A stretch of DNA of 64,000 nt, taken from Dicaeum eximium (lineage: Eukaryota; Chordata; Aves; Passeriformes; Dicaeidae). The position numbers and the translations under genes were made by a program. The stretch is taken from the NCBI GenBank assembly GCA_013396995.1, contig VWZP01005600.1, forward strand, positions 1 through 64,000, read 5' to 3'. Shown piece after piece: positions 23,332-36,991 of this stretch (position 1 is the first letter of the stretch; every line of letters starts with the position of its first letter). Under the pieces are notes generated by a model. The model was not told where the DNA came from, made no database searches, and saw nothing but the letters and a program-made list of their open reading frames with translations.

Positions 23332-23337
23332 AATAAA
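23332..23337 (+). terminator. PANK3: Distal PANK3 poly(A) signal candidate
   Basis: AATAAA followed within about 15-60 bases by GT-rich sequence (GGTTGTTCATTGTTGG and GTTGTGGGTTTTGTGGG). An upstream TGTA element is at about 23297. This is the usual arrangement of a strong mammalian or avian cleavage site, and no comparable site follows for some distance. Confidence 0.6.
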
Positions 23338-23355
23338 TAACTTGAGGTTGTTCAT

Positions 23356-26300
23356 TGTTGGCTTGCAGTTGTGGGTTTTGTGGGAGGGATTTCTGGACAT
23401 GTTCCTTTCTTTGGCATCATAAATTTCTGCAACATTTGAAACTGGGGGTTGTTGCAGAATATCTTTAACTAAGGCAATGTGACTGCTGTGGTTTCATGCT
23501 CTTTTCTTCCTCTAATAAGCAGATAATTCACAGCTCTTGGATTGAAGTCCTGTTTTCAGAAACACTGGATGGGATGAACAGCACTGGTTTGCAGTGTTGA
23601 AGAATGAAGTGTGCTCTGGAAGCATTGTAAGCTTTCCCCTTCCAAATCCACTTGGGAGCACCTGCACATGGATTGGGAACTCAGTGTCACGTTTGACTCA
23701 GTAAAATACTTCATGTGCAAAGTGCATACCATATATATAAACTAAGTACTCCTCTCTTGGAATTGCCTTTGGCTTATGTTTTGAAATGCCAAATTTTGTC
23801 ATCCTGAAGTTGTCCTAACTGGATCTACTGGGCAGGAGGTTGAGAGGAGGGGAGCGTGTGTCCCAGCAGCATCCTGGCAGTGCAGCTTGTGACAAGCTTG
23901 CTGCCAGAGATGGTCCTTCAGGGTTCTCTGCAAATATTTTAGCCATCCAAGCCACAAAGCTTTGCTTTAAACTGCCAGAAGTGAAAATTCCCTTCTGTGT
24001 TGTGTCTCCAATGAGCTCTGCACCACAGTAATATTTTTTAGGGGAAGTGAGCTGCCAAGGAACACAAATTCTTTACAAGTTTAGGGAGTTCTGATTTGGT
24101 CAGTACGCTTTTTTTTTTTTTCTTAATCCAGAAATACATAGTGAAGGGAATTGCAGTAGCCTTTTGTGGAAGCTGGTTTGCATTTCAGCTGGGGTCCTTA
24201 ACTGCTTCTGGTGCAGCCTATGTGCAAGCTGAGGGGACAGGATTAACTTTAAGCTTCATTTACTTCTGTTTTAGCTGATGATCTGATTTTGATTTTTTTA
24301 AAGAAGTTTGTATGAAACAAGTGACTTCCTTAAGACTATTCAAGCTAGCTGTATTTGAATTTTTTTGGACTCAGGAAATGCAAACCTCTAATTTAATAAT
24401 ACTTGTAACTTCCCTATTTTTAGAATTACAGATTAAAAATTAAGTTTGCCTTTAAATCCTGGAGTGGAACCCCCTGCTCTAAAGGTTTGTCTGTCTATCT
24501 ACAGGTGTTCAGTAAGTATATCCACTTTCTGCCATTTTGGGGTACAGTGCAGAAGTGTCAGGAAGTACCAGGGCTGGCCCTGTTCCCAGGCTGGAGGGGG
24601 CAGGCAGATGTCAACCAAAATCTACAGACTGGTGGGTGCTTGTCAGCTTGGAGAGCCTGTGCAATCCCTGACTGATGTGTATCCTCCTCACTTTCCTGGA
24701 GGGGCTGTGTTAAATGTATCAAAAGTTGAGTCTTTCATAACCCAGATGTGTCCAGATATGTAAATTACTGAGCTGCCTCTAACGAAATCTGTCCATGCAC
24801 TTTTTATATCCCAGGCTTTGGTCTGGTTTGTGGAGAGTTAGTGATACAATTTGATAGCAGACAATAAAACTTCCCAGGGGTAACTCCCTTGTAGGGTGCA
24901 CAAGGGTTTACAGCAGTAATTTGAGGAAAAGGCATCACTTTTCAGGTCCCTGCTGGAGAGCTGCTGTCAGGGTGTGGGCAGTGCTGAGCTGCTGCTTTTG
25001 ATCCCCCCCTGGATGCCTCCCTCCCTGCTTTCCAGCCAGTTGTTTCTTCTTTGTCCCCTGGTTAAGCAGAGACTTCAGTGAAGGATCTGCCCTTCGTGAA
25101 AGGCACATTGCTGAGCTGCTGGTGTGCACAAACACCTGGGAGCAGAGCACAGAAGGATAAGGGGGGAAAAGCACAACCCAGACCACCACTGCTTTGTAAG
25201 TTGATACCAGGGGAATTGCAAGTGTGCAGCACCTGATAAACTGATCTATTTTCTGGCCATTTCTGGGGTATTTAATGGCAGCCAGTTTTTAAGACATTCA
25301 CCATCCTCTGGAAACCAGTGCTTTCCACCACTGCTTTTCCCAAGTCCATTGGCCCAGAGCTGTTGATGGAGGTGACCCACAGGCAAGGCCAGAGGTGCAG
25401 TTTTAGGCTGAGGCAACACCAGGAAAGGTGAGGAATTCCAAGAGCCTGAGATAGGGACCAGCTGATCCTTTCCAGCCTCTGTAGCCATGGTTTGCTTGAG
25501 GTGTGTTGCTGACAGTTGGGGGCTGCTCTCTCAGCTTTTCCCAATTAATCTGTTTACCTCTGGGCAAACACCCCAGCTGTTTCTGGTATTTTTAGGGTGT
25601 TTGTCAGCTCTGAGACCTGCATGAGACAGGAAAACACTTTGGTCCTGAAGTTCTCATATCCTTTGAGGATTAGGGTTTGATTCTGCTACCACAGGAAAAC
25701 AAACAACATAGAGAAGGACAGAGTGAGAGAAAAACCTTCAGACAAATAGATATTCAGTCCTCCTACAGGCAGTTGTAAAAAATGTGTTCCAGCTCGTACC
25801 AAGAATGTGTTAGAGATGTTATAAGCATCTTTCACACCAGATACTGCTGTTCTTTGCTCTGAAGGGTGAGAATGGGACCTCTGGGGATCTCATAAGAGGG
25901 ATGTGATTTCAAGTTCTCCATTTTCAGCTGCTTTTCTCCCTCACACTGGGACCTTGAAGTGGGGCAGAGATGCCAATGCAAACAGCTCTGCTGCCAGACC
26001 AAGAGAGGAGCTTTAGGCAAACACTGCAGTATGCAGGAGGCTCTCTGAGCTCACAGATATGGTTACAAAACCCTCCACAGCATGTTCCAGCCTCAGACAT
26101 TAATGTGGTATTTATTTTAGGCTGATTGGTGACAGTTCACTGGCCGTGGTTGCACTTCAGCTCCGTGTCCATTTCCTCTGTAACAACTAACAAACCCAAG
26201 ATTAATCTTGACAGGAAAATAACTGCTCATATCCCCCCGCAAGGCTCTATAGGCCCTATAGGCTCTGCCTCAGAGCCATGACTTCCCCCATATTTTATTT

Positions 26301-27240
26301 GGGATCTATTTGGGTGGGTGGGAGTCCCCTCTTGCCTGTAGCCCAGGACAGTGACACTGGATGCTCCCCCGGTATGGTTTTGTATCACACAGATGTGGCA
26401 CTTGGGGACATGGTTTAGTGATGGACTTGGCAGTGCTGGGTCAGTGGTTGGACTCCATAATCCAGAGGCACATGTATTTCTAATTTAGCTGCCTTTAGCA
26501 CATCTGCTAGAAGAAATCTAACCATAGGTGTTAAAAATATACAGTGATCCCCTACAAGCTAGGATGCTTTGTGTGTGACCTGAATTACCCTTACTGTTAC
26601 ACTTTGGTACCCTTTCTCAAGTCTGCATCTCCTTACCCCTTACCATCATCTCCATTATTAATTCTATGTGCCAACCATCAGAGCCATTTAAACTTTGGCC
26701 AAAACACATTTTTGAAACCAAACTCTCACATCAAAACTGGGGGATTGTTTAACCCAGTAAACATACATGACTCCTAATAATCCCCCCAGCTCTCCTAGAG
26801 TTTTCTTGCTTTTGCTTCTAGAGTTTTCACTACCTTTGCAGGTAGTGACCAATACTGGGTACATGGGCCTGCAAATGTGTGATTCAGACTGAAACTGAAC
26901 CCAGGCTGGGTCAGCTGCAGGTCCTGCTTGTGGGGGTCCCTGCAGCACACCAGGTCCCTTGGAGTCACCAGCTCCTCCAGAAACGTCCCTGTAACTTCCA
27001 GGGAGGATTATTAGATATCTTGTGCAGAAAAAATACTCAAAGTTTCTTGATAAGCAGGAGCATGATAGTGTTAATCCAAGCAATGTGTTTGCAAAAGGAG
27101 TCACAGCTCTAGCCCCAGTTCTAGAGTTCTGCCTGAAAACTGGCACATCCCTTGTCTGTACTTGCAGTGGTGGTTGTGGCTCTTCCGGGGCAAGGAAACC
27201 CCAATTTGCCTTGATCACCATCTTAGAGACTACCCTTAGT
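23356..27240. other. Intergenic sequence, no gene seen
   Basis: Composition rises in GC from about 24.4 kb. Open frames of 60-177 codons overlap one another on both strands with no family motif and no paired splice signals. A T-run occurs at about 24109-24121. Nothing else is supportable. Confidence 0.7.
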
Positions 27241-30200
27241 TAATGCTGAATTCTGCACCTCTCCTTTGTTCCAGGTGGGCTTGGCTGAAAGGCAGAAACC
27301 ACTGAAGAACTCAACCTATCTCAGAACTATTTTAAGGTTATTTTCAAATATATTTGCTAATTTTTATCCAACCTAGACAGTATTCTGGGCCAGCTGCTTG
27401 GTCTAGGAGCATTTCCAAGGACACTGGTGGTTGGGGTATCCCTGGGGTGTGCCCCAGCCTGCAGCCCAGTGCAGCTGAGGGCACAGAGGGGCTGCACCTT
27501 GTGCTGGCCCTGGGGGACCTTCTCCACCTCCGCTGGGATGTTGCAGCCATCCCTGCTCATTAATGAGCCAGCAACACGATGGATTTCTTTTTGGGCAGGC
27601 TGGGGCAGCCCTGCAGGCTGTGTGAGCACAGGTGACCTGTGCTGCTGCTCGTGTTCCTGCTGGCAGCGAGCCCTGCACAACCTCAGTGGAAACAGCTCCA
27701 GAGGAAAGGCTGAGCCTTTGCTTCTGGAAGGTAGATCTGGCTCGGAGATTACCTTCAACACCACATTTGCTCATGAGAGGCAAAGTTGGGTTTCACGCTT
27801 TGTGGGCTCTTGTGCCTAGAACATGCTGTTTAACCTAAAAAAACATTCCAATGCAATTTGATGGCACAATAAGGCTTTTGGTCACTCCTCACAATATTTA
27901 ATTAACACATCGCTGGTCTCTAGTCACTGTAATTATTGGAACATATTTTTCTGAATCAGAGTGTGTCAGCAGAATACTAAGATAAACATCACACTTGGAG
28001 CCTCCTTTCCACTTGCTGCAGCTCACGCTGATGGCAAGTGTTGCTGGAGTAAAAAAAAATTTCCAGCATTTTTACAGAGATTTCTTAACAGCTCTTTCAA
28101 CAGATACGAAACTAGACATGTTGAAATAACACTTGTCACTTACATGTTTGTTTGAAATATGATTCTCATTTAGAGTATCATTCATGATTTCATTCAAATG
28201 CCTGTGTTCCCTGAAGAAATACGAGACTGCTGTCCTATGCTCTCCAGCTCCCACGCCTACAACAACAGAATTTTATTCAAAGGGAGTATCTCTTTCAGAC
28301 TCTAACAGTGTGCTGCTTGGCTTTTCAGCCTCTGTCTTCAGAGATCTGATCCTCTTGAGCTGCCAATTTTTAGCCTGGTATATGCTTATAAATGTATCAT
28401 TCTGAGACTCTGAACACTGAAATGTGTTGGGGGTTTTTGCACAATATTTTCCTTGCAGAGGATTTCATGGGAAATGCACGCATCTTATTTTAAAAATAAA
28501 ATCACTCCTTCAGCTCTGGACTCTTCCCTGCTATTTGGCTATGGATAATATTTGTGTAGATTACTGGAAAACATGCCTTCAGTCTTAAAATATTATTTTA
28601 CAATCTTTTTTTATTAAAAAGATGCTGGGGTTTTTTTGTCAGGTGACTCCCTCATGCCTTTGTGGAGCAGCTCTGCGGGGCACAGCCTCTCCCCAGTGTG
28701 TCACCAGCCATTCCTGAAGGGCAGAACTGCTCTGGGGCTGGTGAGCACTACATCTGTCCCAGTTTATCATCACTGGCTGTAGCTGCTTCTGAAAGCCAGC
28801 AAAGCCTGAGTGCCTGCAGCACTGCATTTTTGGGCTTGGCAGGACACGCCCCAGTGCTCACCAGAGCTGTGGAACTTGGATCTGGCCCCACTGGAGCCCA
28901 GAGCCACTCTCAGCACCCTCCACGGTGCCTTCAGAGCCGGGCTGTGCCCGAGCCCAGGCGCTGCTGTCACACAGGTGTGGTGTGTAGGTGGGCCAGCTGG
29001 TCCTGCTGGGACTAAACACCCCTGGGTGCCCTCTGTGCTGGTCCAGCTGGGCTTCTGTCACACACAAGGAATTCTTTGTGCCACAGTGCCACTAAAGCAC
29101 CTGTGAGCCTGTCAGGATGTGTATAAATAGAGCAGAGGGAGCTGTGCTGGGCTTCGGTATCCCTGGGCACCTCCCCTCCCCACAAACCCTGCCCTTGGCA
29201 GGGTGGTGAAGTCAACCTGTTCAAACAAGTTTTCATTAATGACTGAAGCTTAATAGACTCTTCCTTAAGCCTCTAAATTGTTCCCACAAACCCTGGTCCT
29301 TTTAAGTCACCTGTTGCCACCTTCAGCCCCGTTGCTGTCATTGATGTGGCTCTGTGTTCCCTCAGCACCACGGCACCTCCCAGAGCTAATACCTTTCCTT
29401 CTAGGGCAGCAGCTCCTGCTCACGGCCAGGGCTTCTGTTCTCACCCACCAACTCCTCGTGGCGGAGCTGGAAGAAATGCCTCCAGCTGGTGCTTACATTC
29501 AAATGTTTGCTCTAGCATGTTCCCACTAGGCTGCCTCAACAGCAAAATATTGAGTTCAGTGCACTCTCACTACTTGATGTTTTTATCGTTTAAGGCTTGA
29601 GACAACTTGTAAATGCTTAAAATAGCGTGAAAATCCCTGTGCTGGCACAGGCTCCCAGCCTGATTGGAAGGCTGTCTGCTGTTCTCCTGGTGTGGAAGTT
29701 TCATATTTGTTCATGTTCCAGAGAACAATTATGGAAGACCAAAGTTTTAAACAACCAAGGCTATGTGGCAGTTATCATTTAAAAGGAAATCCATAGCTTA
29801 AGGGTGTCAGAATAACAAGCTGATTTAAAAATCACAATTGATGAGCAATCAGATGTCCATAAATGAGTACCTTGGCTGCAGAGTGTTGCATTATAGGATC
29901 ACCATCGATTTCCACAATTTTCAAGGGTATTAAATGACACTCTTTTTTGTATAAACTACAAAAAGTTGCACTATTTCCAGGTTCTGCATGTTCCTGGAAT
30001 GTCATATGTAATGTAAATTTTCCTGAATGAAGGAAGGAGGAAGCAGGGAGAAGGGTTACAGGAGCAGCCAAGCGTTTTCTCCCGGCAGCTCAGCTGTGGG
30101 AACTCATCCTGGGGCAGGGAGATGAGCCTTGGTCTTCTCACACGGACAGGCTGAGCCCACCCCTCCTTTCATCAGCCCTGGCTTGGGCCTGCTCAGGGCT

Positions 30201-33200
30201 CCATTTTCCCAGCAGTTGCTGCTCCAGGCTGTGTGTTCCTTAGGGCAAAGCTAAAGCAGGTGCTTGCTGGGAGCTGTTCCCTGCACAGGTACCCGACTGG
30301 CAGGGCTGCAGTCACAGCCGTGGGTGCCTTGGCTCTCTGTCACCGAGCCCTGCAGGTCTCTCAGCCTTGCCAACAGCAGCCTGTGTTTGCTTGGGGGCAA
30401 GGGGAACGGTGGCTCAGTGTGTGAGCACTGCCCTGCCTGCCCTGCAGGGCTCCCAGGGAAGTACCACAGCTCCCACAGCCTCCCTGCTGCTGCCTGCTGC
30501 CCCTCTGCTCTGGCACACAGCACAGCCTGCATGCTGCCCTGTGATTTTGGGAAGCAATGAGTCCCAAACAGGACACACGGAGCAGCCATGTGAGTGCAGT
30601 CCCCCAGCCCTGTCCCACCACCCAGGGCCTGCCCAGAGGTGCCAGTCCCTGTGAGACAGTGTGGGGTTGGTCCCCCACAAGGGACAAAGGACTTGCCCAG
30701 GAAAGCGACTGCCAATGTACCTGTCTGCGGTCACACAGCTCTGTTTGTCCTGCCTTGTAGAAATAATCTTAAAATTTTAGTTGAAAACTCCAGAGCAGGG
30801 AAGAAGTGACCTCCGTGCTGCTATTTGTAACAGAGGAATGTGGCTGGGGCTGAGAGAGACCTGGGCTGCTTTTACCACTGTAGGGTTGTAATGGTGTTTT
30901 GGACAGCAGACAGCAGGTTTGCTCTGAGAGTGGGCATTAACTGGGGATATCTGACCGAGTTACAACCTCCCTCTGCCAGGGAAACCTCCCCCTTGGCCTG
31001 GCCTCTCCTGGGAAATGATGGCTTTAGCTGCTAGACTAGAGGGGAAGGAAATCTCTCATGTTGGTTTCTAGCAGTTGAAATGGCCAAATTCTGCATGTAA
31101 AGAAAAATCAGAAATGCCTTGTCCTCAAGACTTTCAGCACGCTCTGATGCCCAGCCCTGCCATGGCAGAAACACAGGGCACCCCTGGGCTTGCTCAAACA
31201 GCATGCCACGAGTGCTGCCAGAGGCCTTTGGCTCACTGATAAGCTGCTTATCTTCAAGCCATCCATTTTTGTTTTACTCTGAATAAATACTCCTCTGTGC
31301 TGGCTAATAAAGTTGTCTTTTCGGGCAAAAGAATGACTTGAGTTCAACCTTAGCTGTTAAGGTTGTTCTTTATCTTTTTTCAACAGTATGTACATGATCA
31401 TACACTCCTTTAAATCTTCCTGAGAGAGAGTGGCAGTATCCAAACACATGGTTACCAGCTGCAGCCAGCAGTTAAAACATCACACCCACGGTCTCTTCAG
31501 GTACAGATGAAATCCAGATGCCCAAACACTTGAGTTCTCCACAAGGGAAATGCTAAGTTGTGCATAAAAACAGTTGTATCATGGCTTTTAATGCTATGGA
31601 TATATTCAGATTATTTTTGCAGGAACCCTAATGCCTAGTTGCTAGCTCTTTTTTTTTTTTTTTTTAAGTATGTTGTTTTACCATTCTGGATAATTAAAAA
31701 TGCCAACATTACTGAAACGCATCTGCTGAGGGAGGATGTTTGCTTCATCTCGAAATGGCCTGATGTTTCGGGAAATGTTTCAGGCCTCACAGGAGTCCCA
31801 AGGCGGAGATGTGAGTGTGAGAAGCTTCTAGGAATGTGGAGCTCTTTGCTGCTTTTTCCTAGCACAGCTTTATTTTTAGCACGGCTCATGTTTAAGGGCC
31901 ATGTCTGGGAAACAACAGGAGGTACTTTAACTCCTTTCTATGAACAGCCTGACTGTTCATTCTTGATTTTTTTGGCTTTATGAAACAGATTTTCTTCTTT
32001 ACAGCTGCAACAGCTCCATGAAATTGTAGGTGATGGCCACAGACTCACTGGGCTCATCAAGTTAAAAGTGAAGTGAAGCAGGACGAATCTGTGCTCTGAG
32101 AGGCACCAGACCTGAAGCTCATCCTGCACTTGCTGTCCCCACATGGAAGGTGCCAGCTGCTCACAGCAGATGTGTGTGGGACAGGCAGTAGCACATGCCC
32201 AGGGGAGAGCACAGGCTGGAGAAAAGCTGCCTTGGGAGGAGGCAGGTCAGCCATGGCCACTGTGCCTCTGATGGCTCCTTCCTGCCCTCTTCAAACTCTT
32301 CAAACTCGCACGCCCCTTTCTCATCAGCAGAAGGGGAACTACACTTCCCTGGGATCAGGCTCACAGCAGAGCTCTGCAGGAGGCACAAATGCATTTCACT
32401 GTTTTTGGAATCAAAATGCTCTGGGTTTTGTTAGCATAACTACAGTGGGAGGGGACACTAAAAGGATTAAGCATTTAGTGTCCCAAAATGAACAAAAATG
32501 AGCATAATATTGTTACTTTGCTGTCTCAGTCCTAGCTTCCCATGGTGCTTTTCCCTTCCCCTGAGCAGCAGCCATGTCCAAAGGCTGTGTGATGTCCCCC
32601 TGCCATGGCCCTGCCAAGGAGCTCTGCTTTGCCCTTCCAGGGTTCAGCTTGTCCCCATGTCTCCCCATGTGGCTCACTGGGCACTGGGGTGGGAAACAGC
32701 CTCTTCCACATGTGTGTCTGCCATTGGTGTTCAGGTGGCCATTTCTCTAATTTTTTTCAAAACTAAATGCCTTTGTCATGTTAAGCCTCATCCTTGTGAA
32801 AGTGTAATTCCCTGTCATGCATCCTGGATGTGGCCACGGATATGCCACCCTGGGCAGGACAAGCTTCCTGCCCTGACATTTCCCTAGGGACAAGTCAAGG
32901 AGCAGTGGGGAATGGCTGCTTGCATGGTCTGGATACTCCTGCAGTGATAGCTGGCAATTGCATTTGTCCAAACCCAAAGACATTTTTGTTATGGAAGCAC
33001 ATCTTTAATGCTTTCTCCTCATCCTGATACTAACTTCAGGTGTTATAGAAAAAAAAACAGTCCCGCATGTCAGTTTGTTGTATCAAATGCATTATGTGTG
33101 GCTGAGAGCTACCAGGTGTGTTCTGCAGGTCTCTGAGGAGGGCTCCTGGTCCCCCAGGACTCTGAGGAGGGGATGCTCAGTGCTGCAGCTCACAGCTCAG

Positions 33201-33420
33201 AACAGCCACTGTGCCTGTCAGCCTTGGGTTTCCTTCCTCTAGGGGACATTAATTAAGTTGTCTAAATCAGGCTGCAGGCTGGCAGCATCAGTCCCCAACA
33301 TAAGGAATCAGCTTTAGGGACTCCCAGGGTGCTCTCAGACCTCTCCTGGATGCAGGATGTGCTTGGAGAGGAGCATCCATGCAGCTGTGGGGGCTGGTGA
33401 TGTACCAGCTGAGGTAGTGG
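27241..33420. other. Intergenic GC-richer sequence with chance ORFs
   Basis: Many overlapping open frames in several phases (for example near 27.4-27.8 and 30.25-30.8 kb) reflect low stop-codon density in CTG/CAG-rich DNA, not genes. Their translations are rich in Cys, Ser, Pro and Trp, as expected for random GC-rich DNA. A 17-base T-run lies at 31649-31665. No RNA gene recognised. Confidence 0.7.
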
Positions 33421-33424
33421 TGAG

Positions 33425-33495
33425 TGTGTCAGTGACATGTGTGTGGCAGGGCCATGTGTGTGGCAGGGACAGCTGTGTGGCAGTGATGTGTGTGC
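33425..33495. repeat. Short degenerate tandem repeat (GTGTGTGGCAGGG-like)
   Basis: Three to four imperfect units containing TGTGTGGCAGGG or TGTGTGGCAGTG. Confidence 0.7.
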
Positions 33496-36400
33496 TGGAG
33501 CAGCTTGGGAAATGTCCTGTGTGCTGAACTCAGCTCAGTAAACACCACTGGAGCTCATTCCTGTGAGATACTGGCCCAAACCTGCTGCCAGCACTAGAAG
33601 GGGTGGATGTGTGACATGTAACACCAGCTACCACCTGCAACCACTTGCCATTCAAGTCACCTCCCCACTGATTGGTTTTTTTTTCCAGGACTGATTTTGC
33701 CAAGGAGCTTCACCAGTGCTGAGATAGGAGTCAGGTATTTGCTTTTTTTACATACACATTTCCACTGTAAAAATATTTCATTCTCACATCCCAAATGGGG
33801 AGGAAACCTAGATTTAATGGTTCCCTGTGCTTGGAAGAACATACTTTTGTGGGCACTATTTCCAGGCATATAACTGAAGACATGGGTGGCAGAGGATTTT
33901 TTACATCCCCGTTGCTGCTTATAGAGTGGACAGCACAGGAAAGAAGTGCCTTTGGAGTGGAGTTCCTCTTTGGAGAATGTTTAATCAAAGTCCTTTTCAA
34001 ACAGAATGGTCTCTTCACAAAACAATCACTCAGGTAAGTCCCCCAACACAGGAGAAACATCCTGTTCTGTTTCTAGATCAAGCTGTTCAGTTGAAAATGA
34101 ACAAAAATAAAAATGCCAAAGCCAAGCAAACCCACCCCGCGTAATTAAGAGCTGTGTGCAGACAGCTGACGCAGGGGTTGGGAATGCAGAGGTGCAGAGC
34201 TCCCGGGATGTGCGTGGCCTCGCTCCTTATTTATCCTCCTGTCGGAGGAGCAGCTGTGTTTACAGGAGGTGGGAGCCAAGCCTCGGCAGGCTGTGCTCCG
34301 TGCTGGGACCCTGCTGGGGGCTGCTGCCCTGGGCTCCTCTTCCTGCTCCTGCCAGAGCCATGGTCAGGAGTTACCTGCAGGCTTCTCTTGGCCAGAAGCT
34401 GTTCCAGTCCCGCTTGAGAAGCAGGAGCTGAGAGAATGGGTTTGCTTTGGCCCTGACCTGTGGCTCCTGTGCGAGGGTTGGGGTGTGGTGAGGATGAGGA
34501 TGGCGGCGCGGGGGCGGCCCCACCTCAGGAGATGCCTCAGCGACCACCCCGGGGGCTCCAGCAGCTGGGCCTGGGACGGCTTCTGGAGAACGGCCAGGGA
34601 AAAACGCCTTGCAGGTCAGTCCAAGGACAGCTGTAATCCACACTGGTGTGCTTCAAGCATCGGGGCTACAGCCTTGAGCAAGGAGGGAAAATACCTTTAC
34701 TTTTTTGGCGCTTCTTTAATGCTGCTGCATTTTCTGTTGCACCACAGAGCTGCCTTTGCCCAGGCTGCTTTTTCACTGGTGAGACCATGTGGGTATTTTG
34801 AGCTGATGATTTGTATGGAAATACTCAGATTTATACAGAATTACATTTTATACTTTTTGTTTAGCTGGAGTTTTGTAGACACTTTAAAACATGACAGTGT
34901 CAGCCTGCCACACAGTGCCCAACATCCGCAGTGCCCAAAAGTGCCCAGTCCCTTTTAAACCTTCATTTTTGGTGCTTACAGAAACTTGTGAACTTGAACC
35001 TGTGTGGTTTTTCAGGAAGCCTTTCTAGGGTGTCAGAAATAATCCTTCTCTGTGTCCAGCCACCTTTCCCCAAGCCTTGCACCCCGAGCTCTCCAGCTGT
35101 GCATTAGCATATGCAGAGGTGGGCAGAGCAGACCCTGGGGCTGAGTGGGGCTGGAGATGGGCTGGGGGTGGCAGGTGTGGGGCTGTGCAGGGACCCCATG
35201 GTGAGCACTGGGCACAGGGCCTGAGCATGGTGCCCAGCAGGGATCTGGCAGCATCCCCGCCAGGGCAAGAGTAATAGCTGCTCCAGTTGCTGAAAATGGC
35301 TTTCTAGATTCTTTTTCTTTCAAGCAGCTCGGTTGGCTGTGTATAGATCTTTCCTCCTGGGGCTTCATCTCACAGAGACAGGAGGTTTTGTAGGAGCATT
35401 TTGATTCTGGTCAGATGGGTGTCCCTCTCTGCATCCCTGAGAGAGAGTTGAAAATGAGTAAAGGTATTTCTCTTTTCCCTGAGCTCACATGCTTTTTGCT
35501 TGTTATAAGCAGACCTTTCAGAGGTGCCAAGGGGCTGGATTGTTATTGTAAACATCCCTGTTCCTCTGTCAAAGCAAGAGCCAAGTTACTCTTTGGGCTG
35601 ATATTGTCTTTCAGTTCACAACTAGGATGGAGCAAAGAGGCTGTCAGATTAACTGGGGACTTTCAGCGGGGGAACAGGACATTGGGAATTGCTTTTGTGT
35701 ACAAGATCTATGAGTTTTGTGCCTCCAAGGTCCTCAAACCACTTTGAAAATCCTAGATTTAATTTGAGTGTGCTGGTCATGCCTCTGGGCTTTCGTGCTG
35801 GGCTGAAGAGCAGCACCAAACCCAGTCAATGCTGGCATCTGTGGAGCCATCCCACCAGACCAGCTCTACAATCACTGGAAGCAGTGGGGCTTTCAGCACG
35901 TGTTGGTACAGGATGTGTTGGTCAGGAGGAGTGTCAGGCATGGCCATTACTGAGGAGCTGAGTGACACAAGTTCTGCCAGGTGGATGGTCTCCTTCTTCT
36001 GCAAAACAACAGTCAGAACTCAAATTGCAGCTCTTCACTCCAGATGGTGTGGAGAAGGCTCAGCACCATCAGGGAGCCTTTTGAGCTGGGCTGTGAGAAA
36101 GCAGCATGGACATACTTTTATGTAGAAAGGACAGAGCTGTGGGTGGTATTTGCCACCCTGCACCAGGTGGCAAACAGGAGCTGTAATACAGCTGCTTCTT
36201 GGTTTGCCACAGATTCTGTGAGGTAACAGGACACCCAAATGCTGATGTGATTTGTGTGCACCAGCTCCAGGTGACTTCCTGGAGGAGCTGGCAAAGGTTG
36301 GCTACTTTTTCGACAACAACTGATGCCATTCCTCCTGGACTGCTGTCCTCAGCTCAAATATCACAGTTCAGGAAAGAAATTGGTAGTGGATAATGCTTCC

Positions 36401-36960
36401 ACTGGAGACTGCATAATAGATCCAGGTGGTGGATCCCTGTGATCCCTTCTGGCCATGTGGTGTCCAACAAAGACAGAGGGGAGCAGCAGGAGCCTGTAGT
36501 GCTTCTGCACTGGGTTGCTGAAACTCTCAGCACTTGAAGAAGCCCCAGAAGAAGGGCTTTAAAATTTACTAAATTTTTATTAAAGGAAATTTACCAAATG
36601 CTTATTAAAGGAAAGGCAAAATTGTGATATTTTCCCAGTGCTCCTACTGGTTCTCTTTCCGTCTCTGAAGCCATCCTTTGCCCTGGCCAACCCCTCCACA
36701 TTGCTGCCCAGATGGCTGCCAGCTGCCCCGCTGCCTGCAGTGCTCCCTCACTGCAAGCTGCACACAAATGTACTGCCCTGTCTTTGTAAACAGGCTAAAA
36801 ATACCGTGGTGCTGCTCCTCTGAGGGCCTGGGAGTTCAGAGAGGCTGGGAAGGAAGCCGGGGTCAGGCGGCCTCCAGGGAGCAGGCGTCACACGGAGGCA
36901 CAGAGCCACGGGATGGTCTGAGAGGGGCTGGCTGCAGAGAGAGACAGCACCTCAGCCACA
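33496..36960. other. Intergenic sequence with a small GC-rich patch
   Basis: A GC-rich patch with one GC box (GGGGGCGG) lies near 34.50-34.58 kb inside a 229-codon open frame (34269-34958). The frame has no recognisable domain and competes with other open frames. No other feature seen. Confidence 0.6.
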
Positions 36961-36963
36961 GCA

Positions 36964-36991
36964 CTGCTGTCCTGCTGTCCTGCTGTCCTGC
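36964..36991. repeat. (CTGCTGTC)3 tandem repeat
   Basis: Three perfect 8-base units and a partial fourth. Confidence 0.9.

Larger units (their letters stand above)
16956..23355 (+). other. PANK3: Probable PANK3 3' UTR (long, AT-rich)
   Basis: About 6.4 kb after the stop is AT-rich, poor in known repeats and has no supportable ORF. AATAAA occurs at 17870, 21431, 21956, 21983 and 23332. The last has a TGTA motif about 35 bases upstream and a GT-rich tract downstream, the best full poly(A) site seen. Several shorter isoforms are therefore possible. Two perfect 11-bp hairpins (18319-18345, 21603-21629) lie inside. The distal end is inferred from sequence signals only. Confidence 0.6.

Noticed and set aside
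34269..34958. 229-codon open frame
   Set aside because: No domain, no conserved neighbours, and competing frames. Kept only as a GC-patch observation.
35980..36230. Faint resemblance to a retroviral RNase H segment (TELW ... ATDS spacing on the + strand)
   Set aside because: The spacing between the two acidic residues is longer than usual, no first catalytic motif or integrase sequence is seen nearby, and no flanking terminal repeats were found. Too weak to annotate.
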